Positions 1-9,336 of a stretch of 64,000 nucleotides of DNA are shown piece after piece. Below the pieces are notes generated by a model that was not told where the DNA came from, made no database searches, and saw only the letters and a list, made by a program, of their open reading frames with translations. Source of the stretch: Streptomyces neyagawaensis (GTDB lineage: Bacteria > Actinomycetota > Actinomycetes > Streptomycetales > Streptomycetaceae); the NCBI RefSeq assembly GCF_023516595.1, contig NZ_JAMGBG010000078.1, positions 62,001 through 126,000 on the forward strand, in the 5' to 3' direction. The translations under genes were made by a program, and so were the position numbers. Every line of letters begins with the position of its first letter. Positions within the stretch are counted from its first letter, which is position 1.

Positions 1-861
1 CTCGGCGTTGCGCGCGTTGCTCAGCAGCCCCGCGAACTCGATCTGCCGGAAGCAGGTGCCGGTGGCGACGCCGGTGGGCGCGGTCTTCGGACGCGGCTTG
101 GCGTAGATGACCTCGGCGGGCGGCGAGGAGGCGTACGACACGACGAGGGGCCGGTCGCCCCCCGCCTTCTTGCCGTCCGTCGACCCGGAGAACTCCTGGT
201 AGTAGGCCTGCTCCCAGCCGTCGACGACCTTGACGCCGTTGGCCTTGAGCTTCTTCCAGTAGCCCTCCCAGCCCCCGTCGCCGTACTTCGCGGCCGTACC
301 GAGGACGAAACCGAGGCCGGGTGAGGAGGTCGAGGCGTTCTCGGTGACGAGGAGGTTCTTGTACTCGGGCTTGACCAGATCGTCGAACGTCTGCGGCGGC
401 GCGATCTTCTTCTCGCTGAAGTACGCCTTGTCGTAGTTGACGCAGATGTCACCGGAGTCGATGGGCGTGACCCGGTGCCTGTCCTTGTCGAGCTGGTAGG
501 CGGCGCCGACCTTGTCGAGGCCCTTCGACTCGTACGGCTGGAAGAGGCCGTTGTCGAGCGCGCGGGACAGCAGGGTGTTGTCGACGCCGAAGAAGACGTC
601 GCCCTGCGGGTTGTCCTTGGTCAGGATCGCCTGGTTGACGGCCTGGCCGGCGTCGCCGCTCTTGAGGACCTTGACCTTGTAGCCGGACTCCTTCTCGAAC
701 GCCTTCAGCACGTCCTTGGAGTAGCCGAAGGAGCCGTGGCTGACGAGGGTGACGGTCTTGGAGCCGCCCGACCCGGCGTCGTCGGACGACGACGAACCGC
801 ATGCGGACAGCGTGACGAGGCCGAGGCCGACGGCCGCGGCGACGAACGTTCTGATGTGCAC
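1..861 (-). CDS. thiB: thiamine ABC transporter substrate-binding lipoprotein (3' end cut by window edge)
   Basis: Periplasmic-type binding lipoprotein that would capture thiamine for an ABC importer; permease and ATPase genes should lie beyond the left edge. The GTG at 861 has AGGAGG six bases upstream and opens a signal peptide with lipobox LSAC (Cys about residue 21). The mature part reads like the thiamine-binding family: a VTLVSHGSFGYSKD start, GDVFFGVDNTLLSRALDNGLF, and a later VVDGWEQAYY stretch. 287 codons are visible, so only the C-terminus is missing. A TPP riboswitch in the leader (957-1047) independently supports the thiamine assignment. A closely related binding protein for a thiamine precursor remains possible. 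Confidence 0.88.
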   Translation of the reverse strand, partial: MHIRTFVAAAVGLGLVTLSACGSSSSDDAGSGGSKTVTLVSHGSFGYSKDVLKAFEKESGYKVKVLKSGDAGQAVNQAILTKDNPQGDVFFGVDNTLLSRALDNGLFQPYESKGLDKVGAAYQLDKDRHRVTPIDSGDICVNYDKAYFSEKKIAPPQTFDDLVKPEYKNLLVTENASTSSPGLGFVLGTAAKYGDGGWEGYWKKLKANGVKVVDGWEQAYYQEFSGSTDGKKAGGDRPLVVSYASSPPAEVIYAKPRPKTAPTGVATGTCFRQIEFAGLLSNARNAE

Positions 862-896
862 TGATGTCCTCCTGGGGGTGACCAGGAAGAGACGCG

Positions 897-933
897 GCCC
901 TGCCCGGGAACCTCGGCGGTTCCCGGGCAGGGC
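897..933 (-). terminator. attenuator hairpin in thiB leader
   Basis: A perfect 16-bp inverted repeat (arms 897-912 and 918-933, 5-nt loop) lies between the TPP aptamer and the thiB start codon. Its position fits the expression platform of the riboswitch, as a premature terminator. No strong U-run follows it, which is usual for Streptomyces terminators. The antiterminator pairing was not worked out. Confidence 0.7.
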
Positions 934-956
934 GCAACAGCTTGAGTGAAGACCGA

Positions 957-1047
957 ACTTCCTACCCAGAATGACCTGGGCGAGGTTCAGAGGGTCTGCG
1001 GCCTGGATGCCGCACTCTCAGCGCTGTGGCGCTCCCCTGTCGGAATA
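957..1047 (-). promoter_or_regulatory. TPP riboswitch (THI element)
   Basis: Read on the minus strand, the conserved blocks occur in order: ACAGGGGAGC, then GCTGAGAGTGC, a short GC-rich stem, then GACCCTCTGAACCTC, and finally CAGGTCATTCTGGGTAGGAA, with TTCC/GGAA closing the basal stem. These are the signature pieces of the TPP aptamer in its actinobacterial form. It sits about 95 nt upstream of the thiamine-binding protein gene, so binding of thiamine pyrophosphate should repress this import operon through the hairpin at 897-933. Confidence 0.93.
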
Positions 1048-1170
1048 TGAAGATGTGTACGAAGGTCACACTACCCCGTGGCCGGATTCCGACTCCTCGG
1101 CGGTTGGCGTGAGCCGGCGGCCGCTTTGGCGTGAGCCGACGGCTGCCGCCTTGGAGTAAGCCGCTGTCGG

Positions 1171-2277
1171 CTACCGCTCGGTGGCCGCGAGCTGGCCGCA
1201 GGCCCCGTCGATCTCCTGACCCCGGGTGTCCCGGATGGTCACCGGCACCCCGTGGGCGGCGATGGCCTCCACGAACGCCTTCTCGTCCTCGGGCCGCGAC
1301 GCGGTCCACTTCGAGCCGGGCGTCGGGTTCAGCGGGATGAGGTTGACGTGCACCGGCCGGCCCTTGAGCAGCCGGCCCAGCCGGTCACCGCGCCAGGCCT
1401 GGTCGTTGATGTCCCGGATCAGCGCGTACTCGATGGACAGCCGCCGCCCGGACTTCGCGGCGTACTCCCATCCGGCGTCGAGGACCTCGCGCACCTTCCA
1501 CCGGGTGTTGACCGGTACGAGGGTGTCGCGCAGCTCGTCGTCGGGGGCGTGCAGCGAGATGGCGAGCCGGCACTTGAAGCCCTCGTCGGCGAACCGGTGG
1601 ATCGCCGGCACCAGCCCGACGGTCGACACGGTGATCCCGCGCTGCGAGAGCCCGAGCCCGTCCGGCTCCGGGTCGGTGAGCCGGCGGATGGCGCCGACGA
1701 CGCGGTTGTAGTTGGCGAGCGGCTCGCCCATCCCCATGAAGACGATGTTGGAGAGCCGGGCGGGCCCCCCGGGGATCTCCCCGTCGCGGAGCGCCCGCAT
1801 CCCGTCCACGATCTGGTGGACGATCTCGGCGGTGGACAGGTTCCGGTCGAGCCCGGCCTGGCCGGTGGCGCAGAAGGGGCAGTTCATGCCGCACCCCGCC
1901 TGCGAGCTGATGCACATGGTGACCCGGTCCGGGTACCGCATCAGCACGGACTCGACGAGCGTCCCGTCGAACAGCCGCCACAGCGTCTTGCGGGTGGTCT
2001 CCTGGTCCGTCGACAGATGCCGGACGACCGTCATCAGCTCCGGAAGCAGCGCCTCCTGGAGCTTGGTGCGCGCACCGGCGGGGATGTCGGTCCACTGCTC
2101 CGGGGCGTGCGCGTACCGCGCGAAGTAGTGCTGCGAGAGCTGCTTGGCGCGAAACGGCTTCTCCCCGATCGCCGCCACCGCGTCCTTGCGCTCGGCGGGC
2201 GTGAGATCGGCAAGATGCCGCGGCGGCTTCTTGGCTCCGCGGGGGGCGACGAAAGTGAGTTCTCCGGGCTTCGGCAT
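1171..2277 (-). CDS. rlmN: 23S rRNA (adenine-2503-C2)/tRNA methyltransferase RlmN
   Basis: Radical-SAM enzyme that methylates C2 of A2503 in 23S rRNA (and A37 of some tRNAs in studied homologues). The 368-aa product carries the radical-SAM cluster motif CGMNCPFC at Cys129, Cys133 and Cys136. A GACGQL segment near the C-terminus holds the second catalytic Cys used for the methylated-cysteine intermediate. The ATG at 2277 is chosen because homologues begin MPKPGEL; the frame stays open upstream, but that extension is non-homologous in character. The gene stands alone on the minus strand, divergent from the subtilase. Confidence 0.95.
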   Translation of the reverse strand: MPKPGELTFVAPRGAKKPPRHLADLTPAERKDAVAAIGEKPFRAKQLSQHYFARYAHAPEQWTDIPAGARTKLQEALLPELMTVVRHLSTDQETTRKTLWRLFDGTLVESVLMRYPDRVTMCISSQAGCGMNCPFCATGQAGLDRNLSTAEIVHQIVDGMRALRDGEIPGGPARLSNIVFMGMGEPLANYNRVVGAIRRLTDPEPDGLGLSQRGITVSTVGLVPAIHRFADEGFKCRLAISLHAPDDELRDTLVPVNTRWKVREVLDAGWEYAAKSGRRLSIEYALIRDINDQAWRGDRLGRLLKGRPVHVNLIPLNPTPGSKWTASRPEDEKAFVEAIAAHGVPVTIRDTRGQEIDGACGQLAATER

Positions 2278-2543
2278 AACCCACCCAGTGTCGCAGATCA
2301 AATTGTGTGACCCGGGGGGCGAGTCGCTCATGGTGGTCGTAGCCGATCGTCTCCGCTCGTCGCCGCCCCCTCGCGGACGGCCCGCAGACGGCTCGGCCCC
2401 AGCAAACAAGGACCGGGCCCTGCACGTCCCCGGCTCACCCCATCCCGTCGCGATCCCCCTCGCACTGATGTGCCCTCACCGAGAACCGAGCACCTGTTGT
2501 GCGCGTGATACCGGAGAACGCACACGGGAACGGGGGGACGCGA

Positions 2544-5500
2544 GTGGGATCCGTAGGACGCGTGAGGACGGTGGCGCTGGTCGGCGTGATGGCCGGGGCC
2601 ATGGTCACGGGGGCGGTGTCGGCGTCTGGAGCGCAGCCGGCCTTGGCATTAGGAGCGGAGGCGGCGCCCGCCGTCGGCGGCGCGCAGGGCGGGGCCGAGA
2701 CCACGGCCGAGTCCCAGTCGGCGGCGACCGTCACCTTGATCACCGGCGATCGTGTGACCGTCGGCTCCGACGGTCAGGTCGTCGGGCTCACCCGCGGCAA
2801 GGGTCGCGAAAAGATCGGCTTCTCGGTCCGGCGTGAGGCCGGGCACACCTATGTCGTCCCGCAGGACGCCCTGCGCCCGATCGCCGACGGACTGCTCGAC
2901 CGGCAACTGTTCGACGTCGCGCGGCTGGTCGAGGACGGGTACGACGACGCGCACCGCGGCACGCTGCCGCTGATCGTCGGCTACCGGCGGGACGGTGCCG
3001 AGGCGAAACCGTCCGCCCCCGCCCGCGACCGGTTCGCGGGCGTGGCCGTGCGGGAGCGCCAGGCGCTGCCGGCCGTCGACGGCGAGGCCTTCGAGGCGCC
3101 CAAGGCCGACGCCCCGGCGCTGTGGGCGGCCGTCACCGGCCGCTCCCCGGCCCCTGCGGCAGGCGGTGCGGCGGCCCCCGCACGGGCTCTCGCCCATGTG
3201 TGGCTGGACGCCAAGGTCCGGGCCAGCCTCGCCGAGAGCGTGCCGCAGATCGGCGCGCCCGTCATGTGGAAGTCCGGTTACACCGGCAAGGGCGTCAAGG
3301 TGGCGGTCCTGGACTCGGGTGTCGACCAGACCCATCCGGACCTCAAGGGCCTGGAGATCGCCCAGAAGAACTTCAGCGGGACCCCCGACGTCAAGGACCG
3401 CTACGGGCACGGCACCCACGTGGCCTCCATCGTGGCCGGCAGCGGCGCGAAGTCCGGCGGCCGCTTCAAGGGCGTGGCGCCCGACGTAAAGCTGCTCGAC
3501 GGCAAGGTCCTCGCCGACGACGGCCTCGGCGGCATCTCGGGCATCGTCGCCGGCATGCAGTGGGCCGTCGACCAGGGCGCACAGATCGTCAACATGAGCC
3601 TCGGCGGTGGCGACGAGCCGGGCCTCGACCCGATGGAGGCCGCCGTCGCCCGGCTCTCCGGCAAGGCGCTGTTCGTGGTGTCCGCCGGCAACAAGGGCGG
3701 CGACGGGCCCGGTTCCATCCAGTCGCCCGGCAGCGCCCCCGCGGCGCTCACCGTAGGTGCCGTGGACAAGCAGGATCAGCTCGGCGACTTCTCCAGCCTC
3801 GGCCCGAACCGCGACGGCACACCCAAGCCGGACATCACCGGCCCCGGTGTCGAGATCACCGCCGCCCTGACCACGCAGAGCGAACAGCCCTCCGATGAGG
3901 GGTACGTCGCCCAGACCGGTACGTCCATGGCCGCCCCGCATGTCGCGGGCGCCGCCGCCCTGCTGCTCCAGCAGCACCCGGACTGGAGCGGAGCCCGGCT
4001 GAAGACGGTCCTGACCGGCTCGGCCAAGCCGAATCCGCGGCTGCACGCTCATCAGCAGGGCGCGGGCCGGGTGGACCTGGAGCGCGCCGCCACCGCCCTG
4101 GTCGCCGCCGAGCCGGGCTCCCTCGGCTTCGGCCTGCAGTCCTGGCCGCACACCGACGACAAGCCGGTCGCCAAGACCCTCACCTACCGCAACCTCGGCA
4201 CCCGTGCCGTCACCCTGAAACTGACCGTCGCCGCGACGGGTCCGTCGGGCGGCCCCGCCCCCGCCGGCATGTTCACCGTCAAGGACACCCAGCTGACCGT
4301 TCCGGCCGGCGGCACCGCGAAGACCACCGTCACCGCCGACACCCGCAAGGGCACCGTCGACGGTGTCTTCGGCGGCACGGTGCTGGCATCGGGAGACGGC
4401 CAGGAGGTGCGCACCGGTCTGGTGGTGGAGCGCGAGGTCGAGTCGTACGACGTCACCGTGCGGCACATCGACGCCGACGGGGCGAACGCGCAGACGTACG
4501 CGACGGTGATCACCCGCCGTGACGGGGACGGCGGCTACGTGGAGCTGCCGAGCCGCCCGAACGGCACGGTGGTCCAGCGGCTGCGCAAGGGCTCCTACCA
4601 CCTGGACAGCCTGGTCTTCGCCGAGGACAACGAGCTGGGCTTCTTCGTGCAGCCAGTGCTGGAGGTGACCAAGGACGTCAAGGTCACCCTCGACTCCCGC
4701 AAGGCGAAGCCGCTCGCCGTGAAGGCCCCGGACAAGGCCGCGAAGCTGGTCACCTCCGTCGTCAGCTACTACGACGAGGCATTGGGCTCGGGCAACTCCT
4801 GGTTCACCGACGGAGTGCCGCCGATCCGCACCGCCGCCCTCGGCCCGGCGTCCCCGACGCTGCGGGCCCAGTACAACGGTGTGTGGAAGAGGCCGGGCGC
4901 GGCCGGCAAGAACGTCGACTACCGGTTCGCCTTCAACCGCAAGGGCAGCTTCTTCACCGGCCTGAACCGCACCGTCACCCGGGCCGAGGTCGCCGAGGTG
5001 AAGCTCGGCTTCGGCGCCTCCGTGACCGGGGCCAAGGGCCGCGTCGACATCAGGCCGCTGGACGAGCTCGGGAACAGCATGCCCCTCGAACCACAGCAGC
5101 AGAAGCTGCCGCTGTCCACCACGCACTACCTCAGCACCGCCGGAGTGCGCTGGTCCTGGACGGCCACCCAGCTCGACGCGCGCGGCGAGCCGCGCATGAT
5201 CTACCGGAAGGACCGGATCACCTACAAGCCGGGCTCCAGTCAGACGCTGAAGTTCAACACCGCGGTGGTCGGCCCCGATCTCCCGCCCGGTGGGCTCGAC
5301 GGTCAGGGCGCCGAGCGGACCGGTGACACCATCAGCGCGATGATCCCGCTGTTCACCGACGGCAGCGGCAACCCGGGGTTCTCGGCCGTCACCGGCGGCA
5401 CCGCCCGGCTGGAGTCCGGCGGCCGGATCCTCGGCGAGGGCCCGGCGACGGACATGTTGACCGCCGAGGTTCCCGCAGCGTCCGCCGCGTACCGTCTGAC

Positions 5501-5927
5501 GGTCGAGGCGAAGCGCTCCACGGCGGACACCTCCACCAGTACCAAGGTCGCCGGGGTGTGGACGTTCAACTCGGTGCGGCCGGCCCCGAACCGGACGGTG
5601 GCGCTGCCGCTGTCGGCGGTGCGTTTCACGCCGAAACTGAGCCTGAGCGGGACCGCCCCTGCGGGTGGCACCCTCACAGTGCCGCTGAAGGTGAGAGGCG
5701 CGGCCGCCGCGGCCGGGCAGGTCGCCGCGCTCACCGTGAAGGTCTCGTTCGACGGGGGCAAGACCTGGAGGACGCTGGCCGTGAAGACCGACGCGAAGGG
5801 GGCGCGCTCGGTCAGCGTGAAGCATCCGGCGAGTGCCAAGGCCGTGTCCTTCCTGGTGGACCTGAAGGACAAGAGCGGCAACACCGTGCGCCAGACGATC
5901 ACCAACGCGTACCGGCTCGCCAAGTGA
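2544..5927 (+). CDS. large secreted S8 family serine peptidase (subtilase)
   Basis: Exported subtilisin-type protease of about 1127 aa. A signal peptide (VGSVGRVRTVALVGVMAGAM... ending near ALA) precedes a prodomain. The catalytic triad is clear: Asp257 in VAVLDSGVD, His289 in RYGHGTHVAS, Ser461 in GTSMAAPHVAG. About 650 residues follow that read as beta-rich modules. GTG 2544 is preferred because it follows GGGGGGA and gives a compact signal peptide; GTG 2499 in the same frame would add 15 residues. It is followed by a strong bidirectional hairpin. The substrate is not inferable. Confidence 0.93.
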   Translation: MGSVGRVRTVALVGVMAGAMVTGAVSASGAQPALALGAEAAPAVGGAQGGAETTAESQSAATVTLITGDRVTVGSDGQVVGLTRGKGREKIGFSVRREAGHTYVVPQDALRPIADGLLDRQLFDVARLVEDGYDDAHRGTLPLIVGYRRDGAEAKPSAPARDRFAGVAVRERQALPAVDGEAFEAPKADAPALWAAVTGRSPAPAAGGAAAPARALAHVWLDAKVRASLAESVPQIGAPVMWKSGYTGKGVKVAVLDSGVDQTHPDLKGLEIAQKNFSGTPDVKDRYGHGTHVASIVAGSGAKSGGRFKGVAPDVKLLDGKVLADDGLGGISGIVAGMQWAVDQGAQIVNMSLGGGDEPGLDPMEAAVARLSGKALFVVSAGNKGGDGPGSIQSPGSAPAALTVGAVDKQDQLGDFSSLGPNRDGTPKPDITGPGVEITAALTTQSEQPSDEGYVAQTGTSMAAPHVAGAAALLLQQHPDWSGARLKTVLTGSAKPNPRLHAHQQGAGRVDLERAATALVAAEPGSLGFGLQSWPHTDDKPVAKTLTYRNLGTRAVTLKLTVAATGPSGGPAPAGMFTVKDTQLTVPAGGTAKTTVTADTRKGTVDGVFGGTVLASGDGQEVRTGLVVEREVESYDVTVRHIDADGANAQTYATVITRRDGDGGYVELPSRPNGTVVQRLRKGSYHLDSLVFAEDNELGFFVQPVLEVTKDVKVTLDSRKAKPLAVKAPDKAAKLVTSVVSYYDEALGSGNSWFTDGVPPIRTAALGPASPTLRAQYNGVWKRPGAAGKNVDYRFAFNRKGSFFTGLNRTVTRAEVAEVKLGFGASVTGAKGRVDIRPLDELGNSMPLEPQQQKLPLSTTHYLSTAGVRWSWTATQLDARGEPRMIYRKDRITYKPGSSQTLKFNTAVVGPDLPPGGLDGQGAERTGDTISAMIPLFTDGSGNPGFSAVTGGTARLESGGRILGEGPATDMLTAEVPAASAAYRLTVEAKRSTADTSTSTKVAGVWTFNSVRPAPNRTVALPLSAVRFTPKLSLSGTAPAGGTLTVPLKVRGAAAAAGQVAALTVKVSFDGGKTWRTLAVKTDAKGARSVSVKHPASAKAVSFLVDLKDKSGNTVRQTITNAYRLAK

Positions 5928-5978
5928 GGTGACTCGGGGGCGCGGACCGTCGCGGGTCCCCCGACACCGCCGCCCGCT

Positions 5979-6013
5979 CCGGCCCGGTTCCCGCACCACG
6001 GGGGCCGGGCCGG
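5979..6013. terminator. hairpin between convergent subtilase and SRPBCC genes
   Basis: Arms of nine perfect pairs (CCGGCCCGG at 5979-5987 and CCGGGCCGG at 6005-6013) can be extended inward through a mismatch. It lies between two convergent stop codons and probably terminates both transcripts. Confidence 0.65.
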
Positions 6014-6025
6014 ATCCGTCGGCCG

Positions 6026-6475
6026 CTACGCTGACCCGTGCTCCAGACGGTCCTTCAGATGCATCTCGTTGCGCGGCAGCTCCTTGCGGACCTGGGGCCG
6101 TACGACGAGGGGGACGAGGACCTTGCCGATGCCGCGGCCGTCGAAGCCGACCTCGACGGTGACCCGGGAGCGTCGGCCCTGGTCGAGCGGGGTGATCTCC
6201 CCGTGCACATGAGTGCGGACGGGCCCGTCGATGCCCTCCAGGCTCCAGGCGCGCGGCGGCTCGTACTCGGTGAATCGCATGGTCATCGGAATGTTCCGGC
6301 GGCCGAAGTGCCGGGTGACGCGCACCCGGGAGCCGACGCCGACGGGGTCGGTGTCCAGCGGCTCGCTCGCGACCGCGCTCTCCTGCCACTCGGGCAGATG
6401 GGAGAGGTCGCTGACATACGCCCAGACGTCCTCCGGGCGGCGGTCGATGTCGATCGATTGACGGAAGTCGGACAT
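6026..6475 (-). CDS. SRPBCC family (START-like) protein
   Basis: 149-aa small protein of the polyketide-cyclase/START-like fold. It begins MSDFRQSIDIDRRPEDVWAY, the typical first strand and helix, where the family reads I..PPExVWxYVsD. Further typical pieces are W.S..P.GvGSRVRV and a C-terminal helix from PLVVRPQVRKEL. The fold binds hydrophobic ligands, but members without fused domains have no predictable substrate. ATG 6475 has GGGGGCGG upstream. It is a single-gene unit, convergent with the subtilase. Confidence 0.8.
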   Translation of the reverse strand: MSDFRQSIDIDRRPEDVWAYVSDLSHLPEWQESAVASEPLDTDPVGVGSRVRVTRHFGRRNIPMTMRFTEYEPPRAWSLEGIDGPVRTHVHGEITPLDQGRRSRVTVEVGFDGRGIGKVLVPLVVRPQVRKELPRNEMHLKDRLEHGSA

Positions 6476-6634
6476 GTTGCCCGCCCCCTTTCGACGTGGT
6501 CCCCCTGAGGAAATCGTCCCACTCGACCACGGCCGAGGCCACGGCCACGGCCGCAGACACGAGCACAGGCACGAGTTCAGACACGAGTGCAGGCTGTCGG
6601 ACCCCGCTTCACCGCTGAGCCGGGCAAACGGCGA

Positions 6635-6669
6635 CGGGCCCCCGCCTTGTCGTCCAGGTCGGGGGCCCG
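6635..6669 (-). terminator. terminator downstream of cdsA
   Basis: A 10-bp perfect stem (CGGGCCCCCG / CGGGGGCCCG) with a 15-nt loop lies about 30 nt beyond the cdsA stop on the minus strand. It closes the rpsB-to-cdsA cluster. Confidence 0.75.
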
Positions 6670-6700
6670 CGTGACACCGCGTACCCGTGGGGCGTTCCGG

Positions 6701-7828
6701 TCAGCCGGAGCCCACGAACAGCACCAGCAGCAACCAGACCACCGGGGCCGTCGGCAGCAGCGAGTCCAGCCGGTCCATGATCCCGCCGTGGCCCGGCAGC
6801 AGTGTGCCCATGTCCTTGATGCCGAGGTCCCGCTTGATCATCGACTCGCCGAGGTCACCGAGGGTGGCGCTGGCGGCGACGGCGAGGCCCAGGAGCAGGC
6901 CCTGCCACCATGCGCCGCCGTCGATGACGAACTGCATGAGCAGTGCGCCCGCGACCATGGCGAAGGCGACCGCGCCGAGCAGTCCCTCGCGGGTCTTGCC
7001 GGGGCTGATGCGGGGGGCGAGCTTGTGCTTGCCGAAGCGCCAGCCGACGGCGTACGCGCCCGTGTCGCTGACCACGGTCAGCACCAGGAACGTGAGAACC
7101 CGCTGCGGTCCGTCGTCCGCGGTGAGCATCAGCGCGACGAACGTGGCGAGGAACGGCACGTAGAACGCGGCGAAGACGCCCGCCGTGACGTCCTTCAGGT
7201 AGTTCTCCGGCGGTTCCGTCATCCGCCACACGAGGACGGCGAGCGCGGTCAGCGCCATGGCCACCCACGCGCCCTCCGGCCCGCGCACATACCCGGCGAC
7301 GACCATGGCTGCACCACCGACCGCGAGCGGCACGAGCGGCGCCTTGATGCCCTTGCGTTCCTGCAGGCGCGAGGTGAGCTCCCACAGGCCGACCACGACG
7401 GCGACCGCTATCACGCCGACGAAGACGGCCTTGACGATGAACAGCGACGCGACGATGACCACGCCGAGCCCGACACCGACCCCTATGGCGGCGCTCAGGT
7501 CACGGCCCGCACTCTTCTTCTGCGGGGCGGGCTGAGGGGCGTCGGGCATGGGCTCCGGCTTCTGCGGCGCCGCCCCATGGGGGTGCGCCGACGGCGTCTC
7601 GTCACGGAACAGGGGACCGGCCTGCCGGGCGGCCCCCCGGTCGTCGTCCTGGTTCCCGCCATGCGCGGGTACGTCGGGCACGATGGGCATGGGCTGAGTC
7701 TGCATCGGATGCTGGGCCTCAGTCGCATCGTACGGGGGACCCGCCGGGGCATGCCCCTGGACAGGTCCCCGGTCGGTCGCCGCCCAGTACCCGGCTTGTG
7801 GCGGCGCCCCCCAGGAAGAGTCGTTCAT
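6701..7828 (-). CDS. cdsA: phosphatidate cytidylyltransferase
   Basis: Integral membrane enzyme making CDP-diacylglycerol from phosphatidic acid and CTP, the entry to phospholipid synthesis. The 375-aa product starts with about 115 hydrophilic, Pro/Gln-rich residues, an extension common in actinobacteria. Multiple membrane helices follow, then the C-terminal CdsA signature SMIKRDLGIKDMGTLLPGHGGIMDRLDS. It overlaps the frr stop by one base (TGATG), so the two are translationally coupled. Confidence 0.95.
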   Translation of the reverse strand: MNDSSWGAPPQAGYWAATDRGPVQGHAPAGPPYDATEAQHPMQTQPMPIVPDVPAHGGNQDDDRGAARQAGPLFRDETPSAHPHGAAPQKPEPMPDAPQPAPQKKSAGRDLSAAIGVGVGLGVVIVASLFIVKAVFVGVIAVAVVVGLWELTSRLQERKGIKAPLVPLAVGGAAMVVAGYVRGPEGAWVAMALTALAVLVWRMTEPPENYLKDVTAGVFAAFYVPFLATFVALMLTADDGPQRVLTFLVLTVVSDTGAYAVGWRFGKHKLAPRISPGKTREGLLGAVAFAMVAGALLMQFVIDGGAWWQGLLLGLAVAASATLGDLGESMIKRDLGIKDMGTLLPGHGGIMDRLDSLLPTAPVVWLLLVLFVGSG

Positions 7829-8388
7829 CAGACCTCGAGGAGCTCGGCTTCCTTGTGCTTGAGCAGCTCGTCCACCTGGGCGACGTACTTCGCGGTGGTG
7901 TCGTCGAGCTCCTTCTCCGCACGGCGGCCCTCGTCCTCGCCGACCTCGCCGTCCTTGACGAGCTTGTCGATGGCGTCCTTGGCCTTGCGGCGCACGGAAC
8001 GGATCGAGACCTTGGCGTCCTCACCCTTGGTCTTGGCGACCTTGATGAACTCGCGGCGGCGCTCCTCGGTGAGCTCGGGGAACACCACACGGATGATGTT
8101 GCCGTCATTGCTGGGGTTGACGCCCAGGTCCGAGTCGCGGATCGCCTGCTCGATGTTGCGCAGCGCGGTCTTGTCGAACGGGGTCACCACCGCCATGCGC
8201 GGCTCCGGCACGGAGAACGAAGCCAGCTGGTTGATCGGCGTCAGCGCGCCGTAGTAGTCGGCCACGATCTTGTTGAACATCGCCGGGTGCGCACGACCGG
8301 TACGGATCGCGGCGAAGTCGTCCTTGGCGACGACGACGGCCTTCTCCATCTTCTCCTCGGCCTCGAGGAGGGTCTCTTCGATCACCAC
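7828..8388 (-). CDS. frr: ribosome recycling factor
   Basis: Splits post-termination ribosomes together with EF-G. 186 aa, the standard family length, with the typical segments FAAIRTGRAHPAMFNKI, NQLASFSVPEPRM and RVVFPELTEERRREFIKVAK. GTG 8388 is preceded by GGAG. It lies between pyrH and cdsA in the conserved tsf-pyrH-frr-cdsA order and overlaps the cdsA start. Confidence 0.97.
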   Translation of the reverse strand: MVIEETLLEAEEKMEKAVVVAKDDFAAIRTGRAHPAMFNKIVADYYGALTPINQLASFSVPEPRMAVVTPFDKTALRNIEQAIRDSDLGVNPSNDGNIIRVVFPELTEERRREFIKVAKTKGEDAKVSIRSVRRKAKDAIDKLVKDGEVGEDEGRRAEKELDDTTAKYVAQVDELLKHKEAELLEV

Positions 8389-8540
8389 TTGCTCCTGCGT
8401 GTCTTGAGTAGGCCCGGCTGCTGTACTTGGTCACGTCGGCGGCCGGCTGCGTCGCGTCTTGTTCCTGCACGGTTCCCGACCGGTAGGACATTGTCCATCC
8501 CCCGGTCAGGCTCCGTCCCCCGGGCAGGGGAAGGACCCGG

Positions 8541-9299
8541 TCAGGCCCGGCTTCCCTGATCACCCACGAGAGTGCCGATCTTCTCACCCTTGACGGCCCG
8601 CGCGATATTGCCCTCCTTGAGAAGCTCGAACACGAGGATCGGGAGCTTGTTGTCGCGGCAGAGCGTGATGGCGGTGGCGTCCGCGACCTTGAGTTCGCGG
8701 GTGATGACCTCGCCGTAGCCGAGGGAGTCGAACTTGACCGCGTCCGGGTTGGTCTTGGGGTCGGAGTCGTAGACCCCGTCCACGCCGTTCTTGCCCATCA
8801 GCAGCGCCTGGGCGTCGATCTCCAGGGCGCGCTGGGCGGCGGTGGTGTCGGTGGAGAAGTACGGCATGCCCATACCGGCGCCGAAGATGACCACGCGGCC
8901 CTTCTCCAGGTGGCGCACGGCGCGCAGCGGAATGTACGGCTCGGCCACCTGGCCCATGGTGATGGCGGTCTGGACCCGGCTGTCGATGCCTTCCTTCTCC
9001 AGGAAGTCCTGGAGGGCGAGGCAGTTCATGACCGTGCCGAGCATGCCCATGTAGTCGGAGCGGGCTCGGTCCATGCCGCGCTGCTGGAGTTCGGCGCCGC
9101 GGAAGAAGTTGCCGCCGCCGATGACGACGGCGATCTCCGCGCCGTCACGGACGACGGCGGCGATCTCCCGGGCGATCGCGTGCACCACGTCGGGGTCGAC
9201 GCCGAGGCCACCGCCCCCGGAGAACGCCTCTCCGGACAGCTTCAGCAGAAACCGGCCGCTCAATTTGCCGTCGTCGCTCTTCTGGGGCTTGGGGGTCAT
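8541..9299 (-). CDS. pyrH: UMP kinase
   Basis: Bacterial hexameric UMP kinase (UMP + ATP to UDP + ADP). The 252-aa product has the amino-acid-kinase phosphate loop LLKLSGEAFSGG near residue 19, the VVIGGGNFFRG segment, and the later MGKNGVDGVYDSDP motif. A 12-residue polar N-terminus precedes the kinase core. About 150 nt separate it from frr, and it is preceded by a hairpin (9337-9386) in the tsf-pyrH gap. Confidence 0.97.
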   Translation of the reverse strand: MTPKPQKSDDGKLSGRFLLKLSGEAFSGGGGLGVDPDVVHAIAREIAAVVRDGAEIAVVIGGGNFFRGAELQQRGMDRARSDYMGMLGTVMNCLALQDFLEKEGIDSRVQTAITMGQVAEPYIPLRAVRHLEKGRVVIFGAGMGMPYFSTDTTAAQRALEIDAQALLMGKNGVDGVYDSDPKTNPDAVKFDSLGYGEVITRELKVADATAITLCRDNKLPILVFELLKEGNIARAVKGEKIGTLVGDQGSRA

Positions 9300-9336
9300 G
9301 GAGATCTCGCCTCTTTACGTGTCGCACATACGAAGA

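Noticed and set aside
2649..6584. 1311-codon open frame antisense to the subtilase
   Set aside because: Codon-position pattern and homology favour the plus-strand subtilase with its full catalytic triad; the antisense frame is Arg/Gly/Ala-rich with no domain.
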